NCBI GenBank assembly: GCA_948146395.1
Contig: OX411543.1
Location: forward strand, 25,622,026 to 25,686,025
Source: Fragum whitleyi
Lineage: Eukaryota; Mollusca; Bivalvia; Cardiida; Cardiidae
DNA length: 64,000 nt
Direction: 5' to 3'
In this document: piece by piece, positions 11,401 through 20,714 of the stretch
How positions within the stretch are numbered: the stretch's first letter is position 1
Layout: the number at the start of each line of letters is the position of its first letter
The notes under the pieces: model-generated
Told to the model about the DNA's origin: nothing
The model's input: the letters and a program-made list of their open reading frames with translations, nothing else
Database searches by the model: none
Translations under genes and position numbers: made by a program

Positions 11401-11528
11401 AAATGTTTAAAAACCATCACCTCTTCAACTGGAACTGTATGAACTTTCTTTTTGTTAAAACTATTTACAGCTTTATTTTCATTTACATTGGTTTTGGTAA
11501 TTTTGTCCTGACCAGCCGTCTGTCCCAT
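8409..11528 (-). CDS. LINE ORF2: APE endonuclease plus reverse transcriptase (1039 residues)
   Basis: Residues about 43-272 form an AP-endonuclease-like domain: CFYTNADSLPNK, the metal-binding glutamate in IGITETN (near 78), LVYRSPN, the aspartate and asparagine in MGDFNYPKIDW (187, 189) and GNSDH (His262). Residues about 495-760 are the reverse transcriptase: STGPDGLHPKAL, GNYRPVSLTS, QFGFISGRSTT, YMDFMKAFDKVPHKR, SGIPQGSVLGPILF and the catalytic FADD (716-719). The tail carries HIEYAQSVWAPY, VQRRATKQIP and FTQRVIELWNSLPEEVV. The order endonuclease, reverse transcriptase, C-terminal tail without RNase H is typical of the CR1/L2 group. The ATG at 11528 gives a 46-nt overlap with ORF1. All visible catalytic residues are present, so the protein could be active, but the element lacks its 5' end. 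Confidence 0.92.
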   Translation of the reverse strand: MGQTAGQDKITKTNVNENKAVNSFNKKKVHTVPVEEVMVFKHLNCFYTNADSLPNKYSELISRIQEDENKLDVIGITETNPKNCRFVPTKAEFQIPGYNLFTNEACKENRGIALYIGDNLPAEEINFNTDFKESIWVKINLKGHKSILVGLVYRSPNSTNENSSSLNSLISNIYDSRIYSQILIMGDFNYPKIDWNLMSNNGDGTSEQFLECIKENYIHQHVDKFNRTRKDCEPSILDLIITNEADIIQKIDYDSPLGNSDHCVMRFKINCNFEVKKSKVEKWNFFKADYQNMSNCLEIDWNQTLHNKNTDNQFEAFLSIFDQAKQKHVPLINNKAANKAKKHNYLPLDEKTTKLIKKKHRTWQRYMDKRDEKKFNEYAKIRNQVKSAVRKAKLHMEREIAKNAKYNPKKFWQYANSKRKIKSGISELKTKDENGLEKVADTDKAKAEVLADFFTSVFTCEPKTDLPIVEDIEVENECKCEQITEEEVLKLLSNLDPNKSTGPDGLHPKALKELRNVLCKPITTIFNSSLQSGVVPKIWKTGNITALFKKGDKSDPGNYRPVSLTSIMCKTMEKLIREKIVNHFNNNKLFSDKQFGFISGRSTTLQLLKVIDNWTEILDKGGSIDAVYMDFMKAFDKVPHKRLILKLKKYKVNEKIIKWIEDFLSNRVQKVIVNGEQSSTRPVTSGIPQGSVLGPILFVIYINDMPDCVRAPTFLFADDTKIFKEIRTSQDKIDMQKDLDNLQKWSDTWLLKFHPNKCKVMNICTKKQKNNLDFHYHLYDDNGNKVILESTVAEKDIGVTVDDKLNFSCHLQLQTNKANNIMALVRRTFNHLDEQNFKYLFQALVRPHIEYAQSVWAPYNMGDIEKIEGVQRRATKQIPSLKSLDYEDRLKKLRLPTLKYRRIRGDMIEVFKITSGIYDTEVTKDFLKLNSSGITRGHSKKLAKANCSSNIRKFTFTQRVIELWNSLPEEVVACDKVKDFEIKLDKHWSNQEVKFNFKAEINTKQKTGSHKEVNKSNYTQEEVDTVAPKPASTEGPKVS

Positions 11529-12096
11529 GGTGGCCCTTTGACAATGAACTTGAAGTCCCCCGACTTGAGATCTTCATTTTTGGTCTTTGCTTCCATGATT
11601 TTCTCTTTATTCAGCTGCCTCTCTCTAATGGTCATGTCATGGGTTATGCTCATGTTTTTGTATTTTTCTTCTGCTGTTGACAGTTTTTTCAGGTTTTGCA
11701 TGAATTTGTTCTTGGTCCTTTCATCTTCTAATATAAGTCTTAACGGGCGGTTCTGTTTAGCATGTGCTTTACGTCCAAGTCTGGTGATATTTTTCACACT
11801 ACATCTGCTGATTTCTGTTATTGAACAGAGATTGTCAACTATGTCACTGTCATGTGACTTTCTCTCTTCTATACTTGAACTTTCTGATTCTTCTGCTCTG
11901 AAGACAATAACATTATTTCTTCTTGACATGCTTTCTTTGTATTCCTCTAGATCACTTGCCACTTCTGCATTCGACTCAGGCTTAGTTTCGCTCTTTGACC
12001 CTGCCTCATTTATCATTTTTTGAACCGTCTCAGTGTCTGGTACTTTCGATATGATTCTTTCTAGTTTTTCCAGTCGTTCTTCATACTTTTGGATTT
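11483..12096 (-). CDS. LINE ORF1, 5'-truncated RNA-binding protein
   Basis: The open frame begins upstream of the first methionine (12016) with a heptad-like, charged stretch (KYEERLEKLERIISKVPD) that suggests a coiled coil. It is cut by a stop at about 12096. The core carries RRNNVIVFRAEESES, then RLGRKAHAKQNRPLRLILED and KKLSTAEEKYKNMSITHDMT, the layout of the RRM-like ORF1 proteins of CR1/L2-type LINEs, and ends VKGPPWDRRLVRTKLPKPM. Such proteins coat the element's RNA. The start codon region is missing, so the copy is incomplete. Confidence 0.75.
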
Positions 12097-12737
12097 ACGC
12101 GTGTTCTTTAAAATAATTCAAGATACAGTATCTTGCAAAATATAGCCCTATAATTTCTTGACCACATCAGAATATAAAAGATTTTTGTAAATAAATCATG
12201 CTAGCAGTGGCGGATCGGAAAGGTTGGGAGGATTGAGAGGTGTCATTATCTTGGGAAAATTGATCAAAATTGGATTAAAAGTATGAACTGGCCCTGAGTT
12301 TCTGTTACCTGTTCATCAAGACCACTGTTAGACTGCTGCCTATACGGCCCTTTTCTTTACTTTCATTTCTGTACAAATTGAACAATAAAAAGTTCCAAGG
12401 ACTGGTTAGGATGGCCCATAAGGTTTTGCTTTAAATGTAGACTATCTTGCTTATACTATCCTCATCTCATGTTGTTGTGTGAGTATTGGAATATTTCCAG
12501 TATTAGCTACACACAAGGTATTTGATAGATGCTTACCTTTAGGGATCAACTTAAGAAAGGAATTGAAGACTGGATCAGCCATTGACTAGGTATCGAGTGT
12601 GAAAACAATCAATTCAATAGATAGAATTCCCCAATCAGGCAATCGCCCATTCTCAATAAAAGGGAACATTCCAGACATAAGAAAAAGTGGAAAATTGACT
12701 TTCTCAACTTTTATCTTTTAATGTTTTGTGTCAGAGA
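12097..12737. other. No gene seen
   Basis: AT-rich flank of the LINE. I find no open frame with recognisable coding content and no repeat family that I can define from this window. Confidence 0.4.
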
Positions 12738-12743
12738 TTAATG

Positions 12744-12903
12744 CAGGGAAAATGACAAACAATTTGACTTTTGGGCCCAGACTTCAAAAATAAAATATTT
12801 TACATACCGGTAAGAGGTATAGGCATTTTCCCAAAAAATCTAGGGGCCCAGTCCAAAAACTAGGGGCCATGAGCGACTGGGCCCCTGCTTGTCTTTTTCC
12901 CTG
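12744..12903. mobile_element. MITE, TIR CAGGGAAAATGAC, 6-bp target duplication (copy 2)
   Basis: The ends CAGGGAAAATGACAA and TTGTCTTTTTCCCTG flank 160 bp with the same GGGCCCAG, AGGCATTTTCCC and TAGGGGCC words as the copy at 2169-2325, in the opposite orientation. The flanks are TTAATG on both sides (12738-12743 and 12904-12909). Confidence 0.8.
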
Positions 12904-12909
12904 TTAATG

Positions 12910-13845
12910 TTTGCATTCTGAAATATTTTGAACATCAATTAACTTTATCATAAACATAAATCGACTCAAGTTTTAGTTGGTAACGTATGTTTCATCAGCC
13001 TAATCAATGTTACAATAAATCAGATTTTAAAACCGTTTCAAAGTGGTTAATATCGTTTTTTGAGCTCCTTTTTATAGAATGAAAATTGGTATAACCTTAT
13101 GTTAATCATAATTATGAAATATTTGGACTTGCAATATATCAAGTTGGTTTCTTTATCATCAGGGTGATATAAATAGAATAAGAATGCAAAAGTTGACTTT
13201 ATTCGTGTATGTGTCTTAATAGGTGTTTTGTATATTTAAAATGATTCATACACAATGAGCTAATTCACTACAAATATTTCAAAATTATCCTTTTTTGAAA
13301 CATACGTTACACATGGTAAAGACTCATTTAATTAAAAAGGTGTAAAGAATGTAGCTTAGAAGGAACATAAGCTTTGTTGGAATCAAAATTTGTAGAAACA
13401 TTAGGTGAAATAAGGAGCCTGAGATACCCCCTGAGAATTGGTTAGTTTAGTTGAACGAAGGGTGACTGCACAAAGAGGACAAGTGGTGTAAAGTGGCCTA
13501 CTGAGGTTCAGAGTCGGGGGAAAAAAAGAGCTGTGTTGACTGCACTCTAAAGCATTGGGCAGAATAAATATATTGGATTTAATATTTTACTTCTTATTAT
13601 CATCGGTAGTTATAATTTTGTTTTGATGACATTTATTGTGAAGTATACGTAACACCCTGATAGTGGTGTTTAATGAAAAGTGGAAAGATCTACAATGAAA
13701 ATCTTGTGGATAAAGTACCAGTATATTGTGCAGTAACATTCTGTTAGTGTTGAAATTTTTGTTTTTGGATTTCAAACAAATTTCACTGTAATGATCCTTG
13801 TTTTATACATCTTTATCATCCTCTAATAATTATTATCAGGATATT
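12910..13845. other. AT-rich sequence, no gene seen
   Basis: I recognise no coding exon or defined repeat in this stretch. Confidence 0.4.
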
Positions 13846-14325
13846 CAGGCCTGTGGAGCGAATCAGGCGCTCAAGCACCTCTAGTTTGCAAGTTTCAACC
13901 AAATCAATCCATGATTTAGGAGTCACATTCACCAAAAATTAAACATGAAGGCCCTTTTTCCAAACTGAGATAAGCATTAACACACATAAGGTCAGGTGAC
14001 TAGGGATATTTTGCGAATGTTTCATCCAAATTGTTTCATAAATGAAGGAGGAGTTGCGTTTACTAGATTGGGACGCACATATATACATACATACATACAT
14101 ACATGCATATATACATACATACATACATACATACATACATACATACATACATACATACATACATACATACATACATACATACATACATACATACATACAT
14201 ACATACATACATACGTACATACGTACATACGTACGTACATACGTACATACGTACATATGTATTACTTTTCTTGGATGAATGGAAAGATGGAGAAGGTGAT
14301 ACCAATATGCATCCACTTTTAGTGG
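13846..14325 (+). mobile_element. Family-4-like element containing a large ACAT microsatellite
   Basis: The sequence shares CACAAGGTCAGGTGACTAGG-like text, TTTCATCCAAAT, GAAGGAGGAGTTGCGTT and GGAGAAGGTGATACCAATAT with the element ending at 38467. In that copy the segment between GGAGTTGCGTT and the 3' end is a short GAC-rich tract; here about 180 bp of ACAT repeat takes its place. The 3' end has a short CCACTTTTAGTGG hairpin. Confidence 0.55.
14080..14262. repeat. (ACAT)n microsatellite with (ACGTAC) variants
   Basis: About 45 tetranucleotide units of ATAC/ACAT are broken only by ATGCATAT near 14101 and by ACGTACAT variants after 14210. Every frame through it is open (YIHT or CMYV repeats), which explains several long but meaningless reading frames here. 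Confidence 0.97.
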
Positions 14326-14470
14326 CAAATAGAAATAAATAATTGTTGTTGTCTGATCATATCAACATTGTAACTAAAGTTTAGTAAAGCTGTACTTTCC
14401 ATGTGTCATGTGATCACTCACCATGAATATAATTTGATGATGCCATGTCTGTTGTCAGTCGCGTGACATC

Positions 14471-14877
14471 AAGGGTTCGACACTAAGGGGAGTGCAGGAG
14501 TCCGAGACTCCTTGTTTACCAGTTGGACTCCTTCTATTTGCAAGTAAGGAGTCTGATGGACTACAAGGGTTCTATTAGAATATTTGGAAAACAAATGCAC
14601 GGAACACTGTCCTTTCTAACACTTGCCAAAACAGTAGATCTTTTCACTACAAAAGTTGTTGAAGAAAACATTTTCTTGCATCCTGTAATGTTTTGATAAA
14701 CTCTTCTTTGGAAGAACTATGTGGAAAAGAAGAAATTGCTTATAACAAGCAATTTCTTCTTTTCCACAATTTTTTCATTTATGAAAATTTGGACTCCTTA
14801 CTTTGAGCTTGGACTCCTTGATCTCATGTGTTATGAGTCAAATGAACTCCATAATCTCAGAAGTTAGTGTCAACCCC
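14471..14877. mobile_element. hAT-type MITE with near-perfect 8-bp target duplication
   Basis: The inverted ends AGGGTTCGACACTAA and TTAGTGTCAACCCC are flanked by TGACATCA (14464-14471) and TGACATCC (14878-14885), the 8-bp duplication expected for hAT. The interior repeats GGAGTC/GACTCC words and holds a strong internal palindrome (14720-14769). A related palindrome at 53905-53955 suggests a second, decayed copy. Confidence 0.7.
14720..14769. repeat. Internal palindrome GTGGAAAAGAAGAAATTGCTT
   Basis: Arms of about 21 bp (GTGGAAAAGAAGAAATTGCT and AGCAATTTCTTCTTTTCCAC) flank an 8-nt loop inside the hAT-type MITE. It is almost identical to the palindrome at 53905-53955. Confidence 0.85.
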
Positions 14878-14885
14878 TGACATCC

Positions 14886-15644
14886 AGAATATCTTTAAAC
14901 ATATTTTCTCCTAAACCGATGACCCAATCATGATGCAACTTGGTAAGGATGTTCCTTGGATCAAGCTCTACCAAGTTGTTCAAATAAATGAATTCCACCC
15001 TGAGCTCTCCCTTTATCCTTAACAAAATGGGTGAAAATAGGAAAATCTTCAAAAATCTTCTTGTCTAGAATAAAAAAAAGATCTTTAAAAATCTTCTTCT
15101 CTGAAACAAGAAAGCAGACAGCTAACATATTTTGTATGTAGAATCATCAAGTAGACCTCTAACAAATTGTTTATATCAAGACCCTGGGATGATATTTGGG
15201 CTCCACCTGGGTGCATAGATTCAAATAGCAAAAAACTTCCAAAATCTTCTTCTCTGAAACCAAGCGGCAGATATCTTTCATATTTGGTTTGTAATATTAT
15301 ATAGTGGACTTCTACCAATGTTTTCATGTCATGCTCCTGGGGTTATATTTTGGCTCTGAATGAACCCACCCTATTTTACATAGACATTTAAAAACTTTGT
15401 ATCTGAAACCAGAAGGTAAATAATCTTATTTAATTGTATTTCATGAAGATTGTTTATTGCATGCCCATGTTCATGTAAGAGCTATAGCCAGGCATATCCT
15501 TTTTACTCTTTGCTGAAAACATTCCATGGTATTGGTCTTATTTAGAAATTATCTCCTAGTTGACATCTGCCTATTTAAATGATGTGATGTCCAAGGGGTC
15601 AAAGAGACTCAGGTGAGCAATCTAGGACCATTATGGTCCTCTTG
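14886..15644 (-). mobile_element. Family-1 tandem-core element, minus strand, 3'-truncated
   Basis: The rightmost end, read on the minus strand, is CAAGAGGACCATAATGGTCC followed by GCTCACCTGAGTCTCTTTGA, the family-1 5' end. Toward the left are degenerate units with AAATCTTCTTCTCTGAAACC repeated about every 140 bp. No 3' hairpin is present. It lies about 100 bp upstream of SNRNP35. Confidence 0.6.
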
Positions 15645-15727
15645 TATATTCTATTAGACTGCTCCCACTGTCAAGTTAAACTGTTATATTGATAGTTGAC
15701 AGTAGTACCAGTCTAACAATCTATTCA

Positions 15728-15737
15728 TTTGTTTCAG
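15728..15737 (+). promoter_or_regulatory. Splice acceptor of the SNRNP35 coding exon
   Basis: A pyrimidine-rich stretch ending TTTGTTTCAG directly precedes ATAAGGATGG. Choosing this acceptor puts the ATG at 15744, where homology to SNRNP35 starts, and excludes the five residues upstream that would be translated from intron sequence. Confidence 0.75.
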
Positions 15738-15743
15738 ATAAGG

Positions 15744-16547
15744 ATGGAAAAGTGGGAAGCAATAGCAACAACGTATGATCCACTCAAGGCTGGAAGCATT
15801 GATGGAACAGATGAATATCCACATGATCATGCTGTATTTCGGGCTATGAGTGCCAAGTACAAACCCAACAAAGGTGTGGTCGGAAAACAAGAATGTACTG
15901 TCTTTATTGGCAGGCTTAGTCCACACACAGATGAAGATATGCTAGAAAAACACTTCAGTGAATATGGAGAGATTAAAAGGCTCAGGCTTGTTAGGGATAT
16001 TGTTACAGGTATTTCAAAGTGTTATGCATTCATTGAGTATCATGATGAAAATATTGCATATAGGACTCAAAAACACCTTGATAAAACTATCTTGGATGAA
16101 AAAGAGATATATGTTGACTTTGAATGTGAAAGAACTTTGCCTGGTTGGATTCCAAGACGATTAGGCGGTGGAATTGGTGGTCAAAAGGAATCTGGGCAAT
16201 TAAGATTTGGGGGCAAAAACAGACCCTTCAGAAAACCCTTTAATATTGACAATGTTTCGAAGCCTGAAGGTGATACATTTAGAGAGAGGTTTAGAAATAT
16301 AGAAAGAGATGAAGGTAAACAAGCTCAATGGAGAGGAGGCAGAGGTAGTTTTGATCGTTACAATAAGAATAAATATTTAGGTGGTAAATTTAACCAGGAC
16401 ACTAGTCAAAGGGATAGAGGCCAGAGGTCAAGATCAAGGGAGAAGAAAAGACGGTCAAGGTCAAGAGATAGAAAAAGGAGGTCAAGGTCAAAATCTGAAA
16501 GAAGATCTAGGAGTAGAGATAAATCAAGACGTAGGTCAAGAAGCTGA
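15744..16547 (+). CDS. SNRNP35: U11/U12 small nuclear ribonucleoprotein 35 kDa protein
   Basis: This is a subunit of the U11/U12 di-snRNP, which recognises minor (U12-type) introns in the nucleus. The 267-residue product starts MEKWEAIATTYDPLKAGSID and matches the family signature throughout: DPLKAGSIDGTDE, PNKGV, an RRM from about residue 51 to 128 with RNP2 VFIGRL (53-58) and RNP1 KCYAFIEY (92-99), then LPGWIPRRLGGG and ESGQLRFGG. The tail (about 222-267) is an arginine-serine repeat typical of splicing factors. In vertebrate homologues RNP1 reads KGYAFIEY; the cysteine at residue 93 is unusual. TTTGTTTCAG ending at 15737 is a splice acceptor six bases before the ATG, so at least one 5' untranslated exon lies upstream, not identified. 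The coding region is one exon. Identity is very likely. Confidence 0.95.
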   Translation: MEKWEAIATTYDPLKAGSIDGTDEYPHDHAVFRAMSAKYKPNKGVVGKQECTVFIGRLSPHTDEDMLEKHFSEYGEIKRLRLVRDIVTGISKCYAFIEYHDENIAYRTQKHLDKTILDEKEIYVDFECERTLPGWIPRRLGGGIGGQKESGQLRFGGKNRPFRKPFNIDNVSKPEGDTFRERFRNIERDEGKQAQWRGGRGSFDRYNKNKYLGGKFNQDTSQRDRGQRSRSREKKRRSRSRDRKRRSRSKSERRSRSRDKSRRRSRS

Positions 16548-17690
16548 ACAATAATGACCATTAGGACATAAGTATATTGATAAATTTGAAAGAGATTAAC
16601 AACTGGTATTTGTCATGTCCGTGTAGTGACAGTTTGTTTCTGATAATGGAGGTCAGGATTATCCAAAGGTCAAGGTTATTGTGACCTGCAACAGGGCTTC
16701 TGTTTGACCCATAAACGAGGGTTTCACTCCCAAAAGTTCCATTTTGACCCTCTAAATTTTTCCGCAGGGGGTCATTTTGACTCACTGATTTTCCAATGAT
16801 GCAACCTATGCAATATAAAAGATTATATAGATCAACTGTTTTCATAGTATTACAAAAAGTCTATAAAATTGAAACAACATAAACAATAAAATGTGTCTAC
16901 ACTTTATTGTTCATGTTGTTTCAATTATATTGATTACTTAAAAGACTGATTAGTTCTCATGTTTTGTGTTTTTGACCCCTTTAAAACTAGTTTTGACCCC
17001 AGAATTTTTTGGCCAAGGGGTCAATGACTCCCAAATTTAAAAAGCTAGCACAAGCCCTGTTAAATTTATTCAAAAAAATATTATCTTGTAGGTAACTTTG
17101 CTTTAAATTAACCTTAAGATGAATGATTTGGCATAAATTCCCTCGTAGTGTAATAATGTAGATGACGTCTTCAGACTTTGAGGTCAATTGACTAAAGGTC
17201 AAGGCCATTGGCATTCAACATATTATTATATATTAAAGAATATGTTCACATGAAAACTATACAGGGAATTTATTGTTATTTGCGACATTTATTGCCGAGT
17301 AAAAATGATCTATATTGATTGTGTGATCAATTGGTTTGAGTTAATTATTATTGGAATTGAACTTGTCTGAAATCTACATGAATCTGAAAATAATGGTAAT
17401 TGCAATAGGTAACAAATTGCAATACATACAAGGTCAAAGTTAAATTCAATATCAAGTGACAACATTAATTTTAGCCTAAGCCTAAGGCACTGTTAAAATG
17501 CAATGTAATATAATCTAATTTTGTTCAGTTCATGAATTTGACAAGTTTCAGTCTGAGTGTGATGTCTTAATTGTCAAACCATTGGTCTGGGGTCAAAAGA
17601 ACAATTAAATGACCTTGAAAATTATTTTATTTTCAAAGTCACTTGAACAGATAGCAATATTTGCAGGGGCTTCTGTGTCTTATACACATG
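16548..17690. other. Downstream flank of SNRNP35; likely 3' UTR then repeats
   Basis: Two GACCCC-rich segments (about 16680-16800 and 16965-17060) share the phrases TTTTGACCC and AGGGGTCA and appear to be inverted or duplicated repeat pieces. No further coding exon is seen. Confidence 0.4.
16868..16924. repeat. Perfect-arm hairpin with an AATAAA signal, downstream of SNRNP35
   Basis: The arms ATTGAAACAACATAAACAAT and ATTGTTCATGTTGTTTCAAT are complementary with a single mismatch, and a short loop separates them. The plus strand holds AATAAA at 16885-16890, about 340 bp after the SNRNP35 stop, so it could be the poly(A) signal. It may equally be a short foldback element. Confidence 0.6.
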
Positions 17691-17766
17691 GATGGGTCAC
17701 CACAAAACAGTTGTAACTGCCTATATGGTTATAGGCAGTTACAACTGTTTTGCTCTGAGCCGTTGA
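17691..17766. repeat. Foldback family A palindrome, copy 2
   Basis: The arms AAAACAGTTGTAACTGCCTA and TAGGCAGTTACAACTGTTTT are perfect around a short loop; the outer ends are GATGGGTCAC and CTGAGCCGTT. Confidence 0.9.
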
Positions 17767-18990
17767 TATGAACCATAACATCTAAGAATCAGAAATGCCA
17801 AAAAGCCAGACCTCCAGATAGAGAGAGTGATTTTGATATGAAATTGTAAAATTTCTTTACTCATTCACCAGATCCTATGTTGTGTGTACTCTTTGGAATC
17901 GTCAGATTTTGTCAGACTTTTCTATGAATACCCACAACAAAGGTCTTGGAAAAGAATTAAAAAAGTTAGATTAGCATCAAACTCGACAAAGAAACATTCT
18001 GTGGGGCTCTGTCTGAAAAATGTCATGAGGTGAAGAGTCACACAAGTCCCGACAATGGTGCTAATTGGTGTTTGATTGTGCTAAATATCTGACAGCCTCT
18101 GACATTTTGTTCTTTTGTCACGATTTGCACTAAATTATTGGGTTCTATATCTCTGGCTTTAGCACCCTTTTTGTTAAACTATGCAAATTTATCTAGAAAA
18201 AATGTTGATATTTTGAAAAGACGAAATATAATATTATTGGCATTTGCCCTATGTAAGGATTATTCTTGTTATTAGAATAGCTATTTTGGAGCAGATGATC
18301 TTGATATTTTCATTACCTTGGCGTCTTTGATATTAGTGTTAGTGTGGAGGTATTTATCCTAGATCATAAACTTATTACTAAGTAGAGGGGGGTATACTGG
18401 ATTCGCCGTTGCTGGTTGTGCCTCTGTCCATCCATCCATAGTGACTATTATTGCTACAGCTTTGAAATTTATACATAATGTGTATCTACATAAGAAGTTG
18501 TGCACCTGTTATTTTCAAGCCCCTACTCTTGTTGGTTGCTGAATTATCTCCTCTAGAAAATGTAATTTTCAATAAATTATTGTTGTCCTGAGCATTACAC
18601 AATGTAGCTGATAATGTTAGCTTGAGCTTCTGAAATTTTTTAGTATGCAAAAAAATTAGATGCTGAATTATCTCCCCTTAAGCTTCTAAAATTTTGATAA
18701 TTTGTTATTACCTGGAGCATTTCCCTAGATTATTTCTGCTTCTATAACTTGAAATTATTGAGATGATTTGATCTTTATGCAATGAATGAATTAATCGATT
18801 AATACATTTACAATGGATGGAGATTGGTGGTTATGGATAGCTGCGTCTTAATCCAGGGGACTTTGTTTTCATTTGATTGAATAAATTTGCTCACATTAAT
18901 CGAGGGATCTGTAGTTTAAAGGTGTAGGTCTCAGTCATATGATGCATACTTTTGGCAGTCTGAATCTGCACAAAGCCTTTTTTCATTTTT
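17767..18990. other. No gene seen; scattered repeat pieces
   Basis: AT-rich sequence. 18380-18450 contains GGTATACTGGATTCGCCGTT and CCATCCATCCATAG, which looks like the start of another dispersed repeat. I see no coding exons. Confidence 0.35.
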
Positions 18991-20100
18991 TTCTTTCTTG
19001 CTCAAGGGGAGCTTTCACCATCACCCTGAGTCCATCGTCCTTAGTGCTCGTCAACATCCTTTAAACCTTTTTTTTCTCCTGAACCATTGGGCTGATTTCA
19101 ATAAGAATTTGCCAGAATGTTCCTTGGGTGACCCTCTTTAACAATTGTTCGCCAAATTCTGATTGGCCCATAAATATGGGTGTGGCAGGATGTAGCATTT
19201 TTTCACTTTGAAATCTTTGGACGACGTCTCCTCCTGAACCACTGGGCCGATTTCAATGAAACTCTACCAGAATGTTCCTTGGGTGACCCTCTTCAAAAAA
19301 TTGTTCGCTGATTAAAAGGGGAATGGCAGGGCGTGGCTTATTTAAAGCTTGAAATCTTTGAACAACATCATCTAATCACTGGGCCAATTTCAATTTAGCT
19401 TTAACAAAATGTTCTTTGGTGACCTTTTTCAAAAATTGTTTCGAAAATTGTTCATGATATTTTGTTTGGCCCATAAATATGGGCGGGGCCTTTTTTGAGC
19501 CCGAAATCTTTGAAGGACATCTGAACCACTTGGTCGATTTCAATGAAATTTTACCAGAATGTACCTATGGTGATCATTTCTTTTTTAAATTTGTTTGTAA
19601 ATATGGGTGAGTAGGGCATGGCTTATATTGGGCCTGAAATCTTTGAACATGTTCTCCTCAGTAACCAATGTGTGGATTTCAATCGAACTTGGCAGAAATG
19701 TTCCTTAGGTGACCATTTTCAAAATTTTGATTGACCCCCAAATATGGGCAAAGGGAGGGGGCTTATTTTGATCCCAAATCTAACATCTTCTCCTCAGTAA
19801 CCAATGGGCAGAATTCAACCAAACTTGGCAGAAATGTTCCATGGATCACCCCTCTGAAAAAATTGTTCGTAGAACTTTGTATGACCCTCAAATATGGGCT
19901 TGGCAGGGTGGGCTTATTTTGAGTCAGAAATCTTTAAACGTCTTCTTGATAACCAATGAGCGGATTACAAGCAAACCTGGCAGAAATGTTCCTTGGGTGG
20001 CCCTTCTCAAAACTTGTTCGTGGAATTTTGATTACCCCCCCAAACAGGGAGGGGCTCAGTTTTCAGTGTTGCATCCTGCCCATGCAATTGTGTAGAATAT
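18990..20100 (-). repeat. Tandem array of about 145-bp units, minus-strand core related to the B-type unit
   Basis: About seven units recur with AATGTTCCTTGGGTGACCCT, AATTGTTCG, CCCATAAATATGGG and GAAATCTTTG. On the minus strand these read AGGGTCACCCAAGGAACATT, the same phrase as the B unit of the element at 43799-45735. The left end (AAGGGGAGCTTTCACCATCA) may be a decayed family-1 3' hairpin. Units are diverged, so the array is old. Confidence 0.65.
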
Positions 20101-20279
20101 AAATAAATAGGCAAATGTGAATGAAAATTTATCAGAAAGTTACCTAGGTAAGATCCACTGGTCCAATGAGATTCAGGCAGTTTAGGAGGTTTTTAGGAGG
20201 TTTAGGGCCATTCTGGCCCAATGCTGTCTAAAACTCGGCAAAGGAAATGAATTATTTCATGTGGGACTGAATTAAGTAA

Positions 20280-20714
20280 CAAGAGGACCATGATGGTCCT
20301 AGATCGCTCACCTGAGTCTCTTTGACCCCTGGGACATCACATTAATTAAAGGACAGATGTCAACAAGGAGATAATTTCTATATAAGATCAATACTATGGA
20401 CTGTTTTCAGTCAAGAGTAAGAAGGATATGCCTTTTTGCTCTTGATTCTAAGTAGAAAGTGATGCACCCGGGTGGAGCCCAAATGTGACCCGAAGGGCCT
20501 TGATATGATCAAACTTTGGTAGGGGTCCATTGATAAATGTTGGGGGCTGGCATCCTGTAGAACCCCTGACCATGACCTTTGACCTACTTCCTTAAATTAC
20601 AAATAATAGGGTTTAAGATTTACATTTTCACATTATAATTATAATATTTTTATTTCAAGAAGATTAAATATAAAGACATCAAATTCAATCAACAATGAGA
20701 TAGAGAAATGTCTT
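20280..20714 (+). mobile_element. Family-1 element 5' half, plus strand
   Basis: It begins CAAGAGGACCATGATGGTCC, then GATCGCTCACCTGAGTCTCT and GACCCCTGGGACATCACATT. It carries no 3' hairpin of its own and runs into the 3' end of an oppositely oriented element at 20715. Confidence 0.65.

Larger units (their letters stand above)
8404..12096 (-). mobile_element. CR1/L2-like LINE, nearly complete, 5'-truncated in ORF1
   Basis: Two overlapping frames on the minus strand form a non-LTR retrotransposon: an RNA-binding-type ORF1 (5' end lost) and an intact ORF2 with endonuclease and reverse transcriptase. The open ORF1 frame breaks off near 12096, where a TAA appears, giving the 5' truncation point. 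The 3' end is very short: the ORF2 stop lies inside a direct duplication of TCCTAAGGTA, which may be the start of the 3' tail. I could not identify a target-site duplication. The absence of stops in 3.1 kb suggests a fairly young copy. Confidence 0.85.

Noticed and set aside
11403..12023. 206-codon plus-strand frame rich in F, L and S
   Set aside because: It is antisense to LINE ORF1 and the start of ORF2; the minus strand carries the recognisable motifs.
13939..14342. Several overlapping open frames of 70-130 codons on both strands (YIHT or CMYV repeats)
   Set aside because: They are translations of the ACAT microsatellite, which is open in every frame; there is no coding evidence outside the repeat.
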